From: Serratia nevei
GTDB taxonomy: Bacteria; Pseudomonadota; Gammaproteobacteria; Enterobacterales; Enterobacteriaceae
Length of the DNA: 64,000 bases
NCBI RefSeq assembly: GCF_024160145.1
Contig: NZ_JAMYWQ010000009.1
Coordinates: forward strand, 1 to 64,000
Direction: 5' to 3'
Shown: one piece after another, positions 37,500 to 45,523 of the stretch
How positions within the stretch are numbered: the stretch's first letter is position 1
Layout: each line of letters opens with the position of its first letter
Notes under the pieces: model-generated
Told to the model about the DNA's origin: nothing
Databases searched by the model: none
The model's input: the letters and a program-made list of their open reading frames with translations, nothing else
Position numbers and translations under genes: made by a program

Positions 37500-37517
37500 T
37501 GTTTAATAGATTAAAAA
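37500..37517. promoter_or_regulatory. NadR-like box 2 upstream of nadA
   Basis: TGTTTA-N6-TAAAAA differs from the NadR consensus at one base. Two boxes 73 bp apart suggest NAD-dependent repression of nadA-pnuC. Confidence 0.65.
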
Positions 37518-37661
37518 TACAGACATTGGCGACGTAGCTAACAGCGAATAATGGCTTGGCGAGGGCGTATAACGCTCAGGGAAGAGTCCAGATCCCGACG
37601 GGGCGGTGTTGAAACGAGAAAGCACGAATGTAGGTAATGTAGGTTAAGGTGCTGCAGATGC
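37518..37661. other. spacer between nadA leader and tRNA-operon end
   Basis: No gene seen. It separates the nadA regulatory region from the distal terminator of the tRNA operon; a short stretch (about 37630-37660) resembles the sequence just below the proximal terminator (37965-38000), part of the same duplication. Confidence 0.6.
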
Positions 37662-37689
37662 GAAAAAAGCGCCAAAAGGCGCTTTTTTC
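37662..37689 (-). terminator. distal (duplicated) terminator of tRNA operon
   Basis: Hairpin GCGCC-AAAA-GGCGC flanked by A and T runs, usable on the minus strand. It is inside a 59-nt stretch (37654-37712) that is identical to 37993-38051. Confidence 0.85.
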
Positions 37690-37694
37690 TGAAT

Positions 37695-37801
37695 TGGTGG
37701 GTCGTGCAGGATAACTCGGCCTTTGGCCTCGCCCTTGCGGGCCATCACCGGAGTGATGTTGTCTCGCTTCGCGAGACTCGAACCTTTACGGTTCTCATCC
37801 T
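37695..37801 (-). repeat. tRNA-Lys-associated hairpin repeat, copy a
   Basis: On the minus strand: serial hairpins (GAACC..GGTTC, GTCTCGC..GCGAGAC, CATCAC..GTGATG, GGCC..GGCC) ending in the last 18 nt of tRNA-Lys including CCA. Lies downstream of copy b, beyond the proximal terminator. A spacer 37802-37834 follows, shared with copy d. Confidence 0.85.
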
Positions 37802-37834
37802 TTACGATTCTCTATCACAACCATTCTTAAAGAA

Positions 37835-37947
37835 TGGTGGGTCGTGCAGGATTGATTCGGCCTGTGGCCTCACCCTGCGGGCAACGCTGCGCGTTGTCGT
37901 ATCGCTGCGCGATGCTCGAACCTCTACGGTTCTTCATCCTGCACGAC
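37835..37947 (-). repeat. tRNA-Lys-associated hairpin repeat, copy b (diverged)
   Basis: Same architecture as copy a but with different stem sequences that still pair: CAACGC..GCGTTG replaces CATCAC..GTGATG, and ATCGC..GCGAT replaces CTCGC..GCGAG. The unit is closed by a 12-bp inverted repeat, GTCGTGCAGGAT (37841-37852) with ATCCTGCACGAC (37936-37947). Confidence 0.85.
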
Positions 37948-38000
37948 TCGGTGAACTCTGTCGGCAAGAAGATTAAGTAGGGTTTAGGTGGCGCAGATGC

Positions 38001-38028
38001 GAAAAAAGCGCCAAAAGGCGCTTTTTTC
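38001..38028 (-). terminator. proximal terminator of tRNA operon
   Basis: Same hairpin GCGCC-AAAA-GGCGC with A/T runs, 5 bp after the 3' end of the last tRNA-Lys. Confidence 0.92.
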
Positions 38029-38033
38029 TGAAT

Positions 38034-38109
38034 TGGTGGGTCGTGCAGGATTCGAACCTGCGACCAATTGATTAAAAGTCAACTGCTCTACCAACTGAGC
38101 TAACGACCC
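38034..38109 (-). tRNA. tRNA-Lys (TTT)
   Basis: 76 nt including encoded CCA; anticodon TTT in loop CTTTTAA; D, T and acceptor arms identical to E. coli tRNA-Lys. Sixth and last tRNA of the minus-strand operon; 6 nt after a tRNA-Val. Confidence 0.98.
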
Positions 38110-38115
38110 GCAGTG

Positions 38116-38191
38116 TGGTGGGTGATGACGGGCTCGAACCGCCGACCCCCTCCGTGTAAAGGAGATGCTCTACCAACTGAGCTAATCACCC
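38116..38191 (-). tRNA. tRNA-Val (TAC)
   Basis: 76 nt with encoded CCA; anticodon TAC in loop TTTACAC; T-arm GGCGGTTCGAGCCCGTC. Fifth tRNA of the operon. Identical to the copy at 38823. Confidence 0.97.
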
Positions 38192-38236
38192 ACTGCTGTG
38201 GTACTGCTATTTTTCACACCTTGCTCGATCAAAGCG

Positions 38237-38342
38237 TGGTGGGTCGTGCAGGATAACTCGGCCTTTGGCCTCGCCCTTCGGGCCATCACCGGAGTGATGT
38301 TGTCTCGCTTTGCGAGACTCGAACCTTTACGGTTCTCATCCT
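38237..38342 (-). repeat. tRNA-Lys-associated hairpin repeat, copy c
   Basis: In the spacer between tRNA-Lys (38373) and tRNA-Val (38116). It ends in the tRNA-Lys 3' 18 nt; the sequence after both the true tRNA and this copy is the same 21-nt spacer type (CGCTTTRATNGAGCAAGGTGT), so tRNA end plus spacer was duplicated as a unit. Confidence 0.88.
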
Positions 38343-38372
38343 GACGATTTAACACCTTGCTCTATTAAAGCG

Positions 38373-38448
38373 TGGTGGGTCGTGCAGGATTCGAACCTGC
38401 GACCAATTGATTAAAAGTCAACTGCTCTACCAACTGAGCTAACGACCC
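38373..38448 (-). tRNA. tRNA-Lys (TTT)
   Basis: 76 nt with CCA, identical to the other Lys copies. Fourth tRNA of the operon, between hairpin repeats d and c. Confidence 0.98.
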
Positions 38449-38600
38449 ACTGATGTGGTTTACTGCTGATGGCGAATAGGCTATTGGAACCGACTCGCGG
38501 AAAACAAGGATGGGGATGTTCAGGACAACTCGACGGGTACTCGACTCGGACCTTTACTTTGCCACATCAAACCGATTCTGAAGCTGCCATTCTTAAAGAA
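38449..38600. other. spacer between tRNA-Lys and repeat d
   Basis: Transcribed tRNA-operon spacer without a recognisable gene. Its end next to repeat d carries the hairpin CATTCTT/AAGAATG that also follows the true tRNA-Lys at 38740. Confidence 0.55.
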
Positions 38601-38706
38601 TGGTGGGTCGTGCAGGATAACTCGGCCTTTGGCCTCGCCCTTGCGGCCATCACCGGAGTGATGTTGTCTCGCTTCGCGAGACTCGAACCTTTACGGTTCT
38701 CATCCT
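38601..38706 (-). repeat. tRNA-Lys-associated hairpin repeat, copy d
   Basis: Nearly identical to copy a, with the same four hairpins and the tRNA-Lys 3' 18 nt at its minus-strand end. Downstream of tRNA-Lys 38740-38815, separated by 33 nt that are repeated next to copy a. Confidence 0.88.
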
Positions 38707-38739
38707 TTACGATTCTCTATCGCAACCATTCTTAAAGAA

Positions 38740-38815
38740 TGGTGGGTCGTGCAGGATTCGAACCTGCGACCAATTGATTAAAAGTCAACTGCTCTACCAA
38801 CTGAGCTAACGACCC
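38740..38815 (-). tRNA. tRNA-Lys (TTT)
   Basis: 76 nt with CCA, same sequence as the other Lys genes. Third tRNA, 7 nt after tRNA-Val. Confidence 0.98.
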
Positions 38816-38822
38816 ATAACAG

Positions 38823-38898
38823 TGGTGGGTGATGACGGGCTCGAACCGCCGACCCCCTCCGTGTAAAGGAGATGCTCTACCAACTGAGCTAATCACCC
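38823..38898 (-). tRNA. tRNA-Val (TAC)
   Basis: 76 nt with CCA, anticodon TAC. Second tRNA of the operon. Confidence 0.97.
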
Positions 38899-38927
38899 AC
38901 TGTTGTGGTTACTGCTACTTCAGAAAT

Positions 38928-38998
38928 TGGTGGGTCGTGCAGGATGACTCGGCCTTTGGCCTCGCCCTGACGGGCCATCACTTCGTGATGTTATCCTT
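38928..38998 (-). repeat. tRNA-Lys-associated hairpin repeat, copy e (short)
   Basis: Shorter version between the first tRNA-Lys and the first tRNA-Val. It keeps GGCC..GGCC and CATCAC..GTGATG (loop TTC instead of CGGA) and the tRNA 3' 18 nt, but lacks the two hairpins GTCTCGC.. and GAACC... Confidence 0.85.
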
Positions 38999-39029
38999 CC
39001 CGATTCCACTTCATTTCTTGCTTCAAAAT

Positions 39030-39105
39030 TGGTGGGTCGTGCAGGATTCGAACCTGCGACCAATTGATTAAAAGTCAACTGCTCTACCAACTGAGCTAAC
39101 GACCC
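39030..39105 (-). tRNA. tRNA-Lys (TTT)
   Basis: 76 nt with CCA. First tRNA of the operon; the promoter lies about 50 bp upstream. The Lys/Val mix and location between cpoB and nadA match the E. coli lysT-valT-lysW cluster, which has one more Lys gene. Confidence 0.98.
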
Positions 39106-39156
39106 AATTTCCCTGCCGCTTTAACATCTTGCAAGATGTCTTGGCAACGGCGGCAT

Positions 39157-39199
39157 ATATTACTAATTTATCTTGGCAGCGCAACCTAAATTTTTTACT
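39157..39199 (-). promoter_or_regulatory. promoter of the Lys/Val tRNA operon
   Basis: Minus strand: AT-rich UP-like stretch (39199-39188), TTGCGC (39184-39179), 16 bp, TAATAT (39162-39157), followed by a GC-rich discriminator (GCCGCCG), the hallmark of stringently controlled stable-RNA promoters. Confidence 0.7.
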
Positions 39200-39230
39200 G
39201 ATGCGTTCAACTGCTTGTTCTTCACGCGAA

Positions 39231-39271
39231 TGAGCCCAGAAATCGGTCAAATCGACTAACTTCTGGGCTCA
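39231..39271. terminator. long inverted repeat after cpoB
   Basis: 11-bp stem TGAGCCCAGAA/TTCTGGGCTCA around 19 nt. The T-run follows on the plus strand, not on the minus strand of cpoB, so it is either a tol-pal operon end of unusual form or a block against plus-strand transcription. Confidence 0.5.
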
Positions 39272-39283
39272 TTTTTCTGACTG

Positions 39284-40078
39284 TTAACCGCCTACGCGAC
39301 TTTTCGCCTGTTTGGCCGCCGCACTGGTTGGGTACTGTTTAATCACCTGCTGGAACACGGCTTTGGCTTTATCGGCCTGCCCTTTTTCCTGCATGATGAT
39401 ACCCACCTTGTACATGGCGTCCGGCGCCTTCGGTGATTTAGCGTAATTCTTCACCACCACCGCAAAATAGTAGGCCGCGTCGTCTTTTTTACCCTTGTTG
39501 TAGAACAACTGGCCCAGCCAATAGTTGGCGTTGGGCTGATAGGTAGACTTCGGGTACTGTTTTACGAAGGACTGAAAGGCGGAAATCGCCTGGTCATACT
39601 GTTTTTTTTCCAGCGCCAGAGAAACAGCGGCGTTGTAGTCGCTGTTCTCATCACCACCGCTCGGCGTGGCAGAAGCGGCTGCAGGTGCGCTGCCGCCCGC
39701 ATCGGAAGATGCGCCTGCGGCTGCCCCGCCGGCAGCGCCCGCGGCCGCAGAAGCGCTTTGAGCGCCGCCCTGGCTGAGGCTATCCATCTGCTGATAGATT
39801 TGCTTCTGGCGTTCAACCACCTGATTCAACTGATACTGGCTTTCCTGGATTTGCCCACGGAGAGAATCAATGTCGCGTTGGTTGTCAGAGAGTTGTTGCT
39901 GGAGTTGGTTTAAAAGTTGGCCTTGAGCATTGCTGATGCGCTCAAGTGAGGTGACGCGGTCTTCGACCGAGCCGGAGCCGACATTACTGATTGGCGCTTG
40001 GGCAGTAGCGGCCCAGGGGGCCGCTACGCCAACCAGTAACGACAGACTCAACAGGTGACGTCTGAAGTTACTGTTCAT
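39284..40078 (-). CDS. cpoB: CpoB (YbgF), Tol-Pal-associated periplasmic TPR protein
   Basis: Periplasmic protein that links Tol-Pal constriction to PBP1B-dependent septal peptidoglycan synthesis (known from E. coli). 264 residues: signal peptide to about 26 (ATA/QAP), trimerising coiled coil (about 36-100), an Ala/Gly/Ser linker (102-140, longer and more repetitive than in E. coli), then three TPR-like repeats (about 145-262). Last gene of the tol-pal operon, 9 bp after pal. Confidence 0.94.
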   Translation of the reverse strand: MNSNFRRHLLSLSLLVGVAAPWAATAQAPISNVGSGSVEDRVTSLERISNAQGQLLNQLQQQLSDNQRDIDSLRGQIQESQYQLNQVVERQKQIYQQMDSLSQGGAQSASAAAGAAGGAAAGASSDAGGSAPAAASATPSGGDENSDYNAAVSLALEKKQYDQAISAFQSFVKQYPKSTYQPNANYWLGQLFYNKGKKDDAAYYFAVVVKNYAKSPKAPDAMYKVGIIMQEKGQADKAKAVFQQVIKQYPTSAAAKQAKSRVGG

Positions 40079-40087
40079 GCGATTCTC

Positions 40088-40597
40088 TTAGTAAACCAGA
40101 ACGGCACGACGGTTTTTAGCATAAGCCGCTTCGTCGTGGCCCAGTACTGCTGGTTTTTCTTTACCGTAAGAAACGATAGAGATCTGGTCAGCGGAAACGC
40201 CTTTACCCTGCAGGTACATTTTAACGGCGTTAGCACGGCGCTCACCCAGAGCGATGTTGTATTCCGGCGTGCCGCGTTCGTCAGCGTGGCCTTCAACGGT
40301 CACTTTGTAAGACGGGTTGTTACGCAGGAATGCAGCGTGCGCGTCCAGCATCTGAGCGAATTCGGAGCTTACGTCATACTTGTCCAGGCCGAAGTAAACG
40401 ATGTTGTTCTTCTGCAGTTCTTGCATCTGCAGACGAGCTTGTTCTTCGGAAGACAGGTTGCTGCTGCCGTTTTCCATACCAGTGCCAGCGCCCATACCAG
40501 ATTGGTCGTTGTTTGCGCTTTTGTTAGAACTACAAGCTGCTACAGCCAGAACTGGCAGTGCCAGCAGAAGCCCTTTCAGCACTTTGTTCAGTTGCAT
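40088..40597 (-). CDS. pal: peptidoglycan-associated lipoprotein Pal
   Basis: 169-residue outer-membrane lipoprotein. Signal peptide with lipobox LAVAAC (Cys about 22), linker, then OmpA-like domain with [38 protein letters not shown], which binds meso-diaminopimelate of peptidoglycan. Start ATG 40597 ([18 protein letters not shown]) follows AAGGATC; a 9-codon upstream extension is not used. Partner of TolB. Confidence 0.96.
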   Translation of the reverse strand: MQLNKVLKGLLLALPVLAVAACSSNKSANNDQSGMGAGTGMENGSSNLSSEEQARLQMQELQKNNIVYFGLDKYDVSSEFAQMLDAHAAFLRNNPSYKVTVEGHADERGTPEYNIALGERRANAVKMYLQGKGVSADQISIVSYGKEKPAVLGHDEAAYAKNRRAVLVY

Positions 40598-40641
40598 TTC
40601 TTTGATCCTTTTATAGTTTGCCATACATATTTACACATGCA

Positions 40642-41934
40642 TCACAGATACGGCGACCAGGCAGGGAATTTGACCTGTCCATCAGTTGCCGGAAGACGCG
40701 CTTTGAAACGCCCATCAGTTGACACCAACTGCAACACGGAGCCCATACCTTGCGTGGAGCTATAGATCACCATGGTGCCGTTTGGCGCAATACTAGGCGT
40801 TTCATCCAGGAAGGTGCCGGTCAAAACCTGAACGGCGCCCGATCCAAGATCTTGTTTGGCGATGTGTTGTGCACCACTGTTGGTGCTCACCATCACCAGG
40901 AATTTGCCATCGGAGCTGACTTCAGAATCCTGGTTCTGAGAGCCTTCCCACGTCAGACGCTGTGCGGCACCGCCGCTGGCGCTGATTTTATAAATTTGCG
41001 GACGCCCGCCCTGGTCGGAGGTAAATGCCAGAGACTGACCATCCGGGAACCAGGCCGGTTCGGTGTTGTTGTTGCGGCCGTCGGTCAGCTGCGTGATCTG
41101 GCCGGAGCCGAGGTTCATCACGTACAGGTTCAGGCTGCCGCTCTTGGACAGCGCGAAGGCCAGCCTGCTGCCGTCCGGCGAGAACGCCGGCGCACCGTTG
41201 TGGCGCGGGAACGAGGCGATCTGGCGGATTGCGCCGTTAGCCAGGGTCTGTACCACCAGCGCGGAACGGCCGCTCTCGAAGGTCACGTAAGCCAGTTTGC
41301 TGCCGTCCGGCGACCAGGCCGGCGACATCAGCGGCTCAGGCGAACGGTGCACCGTGAATTGGTTGTAACCGTCGTAATCCGCTACGCGCAGCTCATACGG
41401 GAATTTCCCGCCGTTGGTCTGCACGACGTAGGCGATACGGGTACGGAACGCGCCCTTGATGCCGGTCAGCTTCTCGAACACTTCGTCGCTGGCGGTATGC
41501 GCAGAATAACGCAACCATTGTTTGGTCACTTTATACTGGTTCTGCGCCAATACGGTGCCCGGCGAACCCGAGGTGTCCACCAGCTGGTAGGAGATCAGGT
41601 AGCTGCCGTCGGCGCCAGGTTGAACCTGGCCGACAACCACGGCGTCGATACCCAGCGCAGTCCAGGCCGCCGGCGTCACTTCAGACGCGGAGGTCGGTTG
41701 CTGCGGCATGCGCGCCACGTCGATCGGGTTGAATTTGCCGCTGTTGCGCAGATCCGCGCCGACAATCTTGCCGATATCTTCCGGCGGCGTGCCTGGGCCC
41801 GCCCATTTAAACGGCACCACGCCAATCGGACGAGCGGAGTCGACCCCTTGGGTGATTTCAATGCGAACTTCCGCGTGCAGCACGGACGCCCACAGAATTA
41901 AAAAACCTAGCGCTACTCGAAATGCCTGCTTCAT
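40642..41934 (-). CDS. tolB: TolB periplasmic beta-propeller
   Basis: 430 residues: signal peptide (cleavage near HAE/VRI, about 22), N-terminal TolA-binding strand ([23 protein letters not shown]), then a six-bladed propeller (about 170-430) with repeats such as [36 protein letters not shown] and [19 protein letters not shown]. Bridges TolA and Pal; also a colicin contact. Confidence 0.96.
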   Translation of the reverse strand: MKQAFRVALGFLILWASVLHAEVRIEITQGVDSARPIGVVPFKWAGPGTPPEDIGKIVGADLRNSGKFNPIDVARMPQQPTSASEVTPAAWTALGIDAVVVGQVQPGADGSYLISYQLVDTSGSPGTVLAQNQYKVTKQWLRYSAHTASDEVFEKLTGIKGAFRTRIAYVVQTNGGKFPYELRVADYDGYNQFTVHRSPEPLMSPAWSPDGSKLAYVTFESGRSALVVQTLANGAIRQIASFPRHNGAPAFSPDGSRLAFALSKSGSLNLYVMNLGSGQITQLTDGRNNNTEPAWFPDGQSLAFTSDQGGRPQIYKISASGGAAQRLTWEGSQNQDSEVSSDGKFLVMVSTNSGAQHIAKQDLGSGAVQVLTGTFLDETPSIAPNGTMVIYSSTQGMGSVLQLVSTDGRFKARLPATDGQVKFPAWSPYL

Positions 41935-42067
41935 CTCATCTCCCTTATCCAGGCGGGATGCCTGCGATAAATTAGCAGAATTTTAACAAACCAACTTACG
42001 TAAAACTACATAATCCCTGTTGGTTACCTTAGTACATCCCTGTGATCTTACTCAGCTCAAACAACCA

Positions 42068-42127
42068 TTATTGCGGCTTGAACGTAAGGGGAGCATTCTT
42101 AAACACCTCATACACCGCCAGAGAAGT
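42068..42127 (-). pseudogene. fossil of a second tolA 3' end
   Basis: On the minus strand, 2 nt beyond the tolA stop and in another frame, 19 codons read TSLAVYEVFKNAPLTFKPQ and then TAA. This is a TolA C-terminus: E. coli TolA ends QAVYEVFKNAPLDFKP. The functional tolA just before it ends SKEVYEVFKNAPIDFNPR. The fossil uses GC-richer codons typical of this genome, so it is likely the original end of tolA, displaced when the current domain was acquired. Confidence 0.82.
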
Positions 42128-42129
42128 CG

Positions 42130-43359
42130 TTACCGAGGATTAAAATCAATTGGTGCATTTTTAAATACCTCGTAAACCTCTTTACTTGGTGGTTTAGGCA
42201 TTTTCGCCTGCCGAGCTGCCGCTGCAGCTGCTTGGCAAAGTGCAGGATCGCCACCCTCCACTTTCACACCAATCACGAGACCATCAGGGGCCATATTGAT
42301 TCTCAACGTACAAGTACGTCCCTTGTATGAGTCCCAATCATAGAACTTGTTCTGCACCGCAATTTTTATCTGGTTACCGTAGCTGGCCAAATCCGCCCCG
42401 CTGGCCCCAGCCGCCTTGGCATTGCCCTGCCCGGCCGGTTTACCATCACCTTTCGATTTAGCACCGCCGCCTTTCGGCGCGTTCTTGCCGTCCGCCAGGC
42501 CGCCAAACAGCTCGCTAACTTCATCCGATTGTTTCGCAGCCTCAGCGGCGGCCTTCTTCTTGGCGTCCGCTGCGGCTTTCTTGGCTGCCGCAGCTTTCTC
42601 AGCGGCGGCCGCTTTCTTCTCTGCCTCGGCGGCAGCCTTCTTCTCGGCTTCCGCTGCGGCTTTCTTCTCGGCTTCAGCGGCCGCTTTCTTCTCCGCGGCT
42701 TCTGCGGCTTTTTGCTCTGCGGCAGCCGCCGCGGCTTTCTTCGCCTCTTCCGCCTGTTTCTTGGCGGCGGCAGCGGCGGCCGCTTCTTTCTTGGCTTCCG
42801 CTTCGGCTTTCTTCTGCGCGTCCGCCTGCGCCTTGGCGACCTTTTCCGCTTCGGCCTTCGCCTTGGCGGCGGCGGCTTCGGCGACCTTCTGTTGCTCTTT
42901 AGCCTTGGCTGCGGCGGCTTCCGCCGCTTTTTGCTGCTCGGCGGCCTGTTTCTGCTGCTCCGCTGCCTTCTGCTGTTGCTCAGCCTGCGCCTTGGCGTCC
43001 TGCGCAGCTTTCTCCTGCGCCGCCAAACGCTCTTTCTCCAGCTCTTTCAGGCGCTGCTGTTGCTCCGCCTGCTTCTGCTGAAGCTCTTCGGCCTGTTGCT
43101 CCGCCTTTTTCTGGCGCTGCTTCTCGGCACGCTGCGCATCGTTGCTCTGCTGCTGCTGGCGGTTGTATTGCTCCACCACCGCGCCAGGATCGACCATCAC
43201 TGCGCCCACCACGGTGCCATCGCCGCCACCGCCGGCGCCCATGTCGACCTTTTCCTGCAGCGATCCCCAAATCAGCAGGGCAATCAATATGAAGTGCAGA
43301 ACGACCGAAACAATAACGGCGCGGTTCAGCTTATCGTTTTGCTCAGTTGCCTTTACCAA
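42130..43359 (-). CDS. tolA: TolA, with AT-rich, probably exchanged C-terminal domain
   Basis: Inner-membrane protein that spans the periplasm and links TolQR proton-motive force to TolB/Pal. 409 residues: membrane helix (AVIVSVVLHFILIALLIWGSL, about 14-34), long Ala/Lys/Glu/Gln helical domain II (about 70-300, with repeats of AAAEAEKK), Gly-rich hinge, and domain III (about 315-409; YKGRTCTLRINMAPDGLVIGV, Cys pair). The start codon is TTG (TTG GTA AAG GCA), matching E. coli MSKATEQNDKL. The last roughly 230 bp are about 48% GC by hand count against over 60% upstream, and a fossil of another tolA end follows the stop. Confidence 0.94.
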   Translation of the reverse strand: MVKATEQNDKLNRAVIVSVVLHFILIALLIWGSLQEKVDMGAGGGGDGTVVGAVMVDPGAVVEQYNRQQQQSNDAQRAEKQRQKKAEQQAEELQQKQAEQQQRLKELEKERLAAQEKAAQDAKAQAEQQQKAAEQQKQAAEQQKAAEAAAAKAKEQQKVAEAAAAKAKAEAEKVAKAQADAQKKAEAEAKKEAAAAAAAKKQAEEAKKAAAAAAEQKAAEAAEKKAAAEAEKKAAAEAEKKAAAEAEKKAAAAEKAAAAKKAAADAKKKAAAEAAKQSDEVSELFGGLADGKNAPKGGGAKSKGDGKPAGQGNAKAAGASGADLASYGNQIKIAVQNKFYDWDSYKGRTCTLRINMAPDGLVIGVKVEGGDPALCQAAAAAARQAKMPKPPSKEVYEVFKNAPIDFNPR

Positions 43360-43440
43360 AATAGATTCCCAAAAACTGGTGTTGCTTATACGGGGTTCCT
43401 GGGCCGCAGCGCAGGAACCGGGTTGCCGTTCGCCTTACGG

Positions 43441-43869
43441 TCAGATCGGCTGGGTCATCAGCCCCACGGAAGCCACGCCCGCCTGATGGAGAATATTCAA
43501 TGCCTTGATAATCTCATCGTAAGGGACTTCCTTCGCACCGCCGATCAAAAAGACCGTTTTCGGGTTAGCCGCCAAACGCGACTTGGCTTCGGCCGCGACT
43601 TGCTCAGGCGGCAGCAGCTCCATACGGTTGTGATCCACCACCAGGGTGTATTGACCTACGCCGGAAACCTCGAGGATCACCGGCGGATTGTCATCGCTGG
43701 ACACCGTTTTGGAATCGGTGGCGTCCGGCAGGTCAACCTCCACGCTCTGCGTGATGATTGGCGCGGTTGCCATAAAGATCAGCAGCAGCACCAGCAACAC
43801 GTCGAGCAGCGGAACGATGTTAATTTCGGACTTCAGCTCGCGCCGACTACGTCCACGTACTCTCGCCAT
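43441..43869 (-). CDS. tolR: TolR, Tol-Pal inner-membrane component
   Basis: 142 residues of the ExbD/TolR family: cytosolic N-terminus (MARVRGRSRRELKSEINIVPLLDVLLVLLLIFMATAPI), one membrane helix with the proton-path Asp in PLLDVLLVLL (about 23), periplasmic domain. Works with TolQ to energise TolA. Confidence 0.96.
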   Translation of the reverse strand: MARVRGRSRRELKSEINIVPLLDVLLVLLLIFMATAPIITQSVEVDLPDATDSKTVSSDDNPPVILEVSGVGQYTLVVDHNRMELLPPEQVAAEAKSRLAANPKTVFLIGGAKEVPYDEIIKALNILHQAGVASVGLMTQPI

Positions 43870-43881
43870 GCTACCTCCTAC

Positions 43882-44966
<1,085 letters not shown>

Positions 44967-45096
44967 TCTACTTCCCAGCAATGCAATTTAACGCTGCTAC
45001 TATACGCAAGACGGATCGGGTTGGGAATGGGTTACAAGATGGGAATGAAAATAATTATGGGCCGTGAGGGCCCATAACGTGGGGACATCGGGGAGA

Positions 45097-45393
45097 TTAT
45101 AAAGAAACGTAAAGTAATCCTGCGCACAGGATCACAATTGCGGGAAGCGGCGCGAAAAAGGCGCGCCAGAGGCTGCGCTGCGGGCGGAATCCGAAACCGT
45201 GGATCACCCCGGCGCACACCGCCCAAATCAGCAACAGCCCTTCCCAAATCTCCAGCGAGCTGGTTTTGGCGGCGAAACGCGTCGGATCCCAGAACACGCA
45301 TCCCGCCAAAATCAACGCCAGCACCAGGGAAAGGGCCCGGATCGGGCCCTTGTCGGTGACAGCGTACAGCTTGTCAATCACGGACGAGCTCAT
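45097..45393 (-). CDS. ybgE: YbgE, cyd-operon membrane protein
   Basis: 98-residue inner-membrane protein with three hydrophobic segments (about 20-36, 48-66, 78-96); LALILAGCVFWDPTRFAAKTSSLEIWEGLLLIWAVCAGVIHGFGFRPQ in outline matches E. coli YbgE, which co-purifies with cytochrome bd. ATG 45393 overlaps the cydX stop (TGATG). Confidence 0.92.
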   Translation of the reverse strand: MSSSVIDKLYAVTDKGPIRALSLVLALILAGCVFWDPTRFAAKTSSLEIWEGLLLIWAVCAGVIHGFGFRPQRSLWRAFFAPLPAIVILCAGLLYVSL

Positions 45394-45506
45394 CACTTGC
45401 CGTCTTGCTGAGCTTTGGTCGCTTCGCTCTGCTCAAGCGCCAGCGCCGTGATGATGCCGAAGGCGCAGGCAAGAAGCGTTCCGAGAATCCAGGCAAAATA
45501 CCACAT
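45393..45506 (-). CDS. cydX: CydX, small subunit of cytochrome bd-I oxidase
   Basis: 37-residue single-span peptide needed for stable, active cytochrome bd. It starts MWYFAWILGTLLACAFGIIT, almost identical to E. coli CydX, and ends in a polar tail (QSEATKAQQDGK). Lies 17 bp after cydB. Confidence 0.96.
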   Translation of the reverse strand: MWYFAWILGTLLACAFGIITALALEQSEATKAQQDGK

Positions 45507-45523
45507 GGTTTAGCTCCTTATCC

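Noticed and set aside
37695-38710. Broken tRNA pseudogenes in spacers
   Set aside because: Only the 3' 18 nt of tRNA-Lys are present each time and the rest is a shared hairpin unit, so these are repeats and not decayed full tRNAs.
38829-39071. Small plus-strand ORF across the tRNA genes
   Set aside because: It runs through the antisense of two tRNAs and a spacer repeat, without a family or ribosome site.
37695-39105. CRISPR-like array
   Set aside because: Repeated blocks are tRNA genes and tRNA-derived hairpins of varying length, with no regular spacers and no cas genes.
42127-42132. Frameshift in tolA extending it into the downstream FKPQ end
   Set aside because: The upstream frame already ends in a complete TolA C-terminus, so the second end is a duplicate, not a broken continuation.
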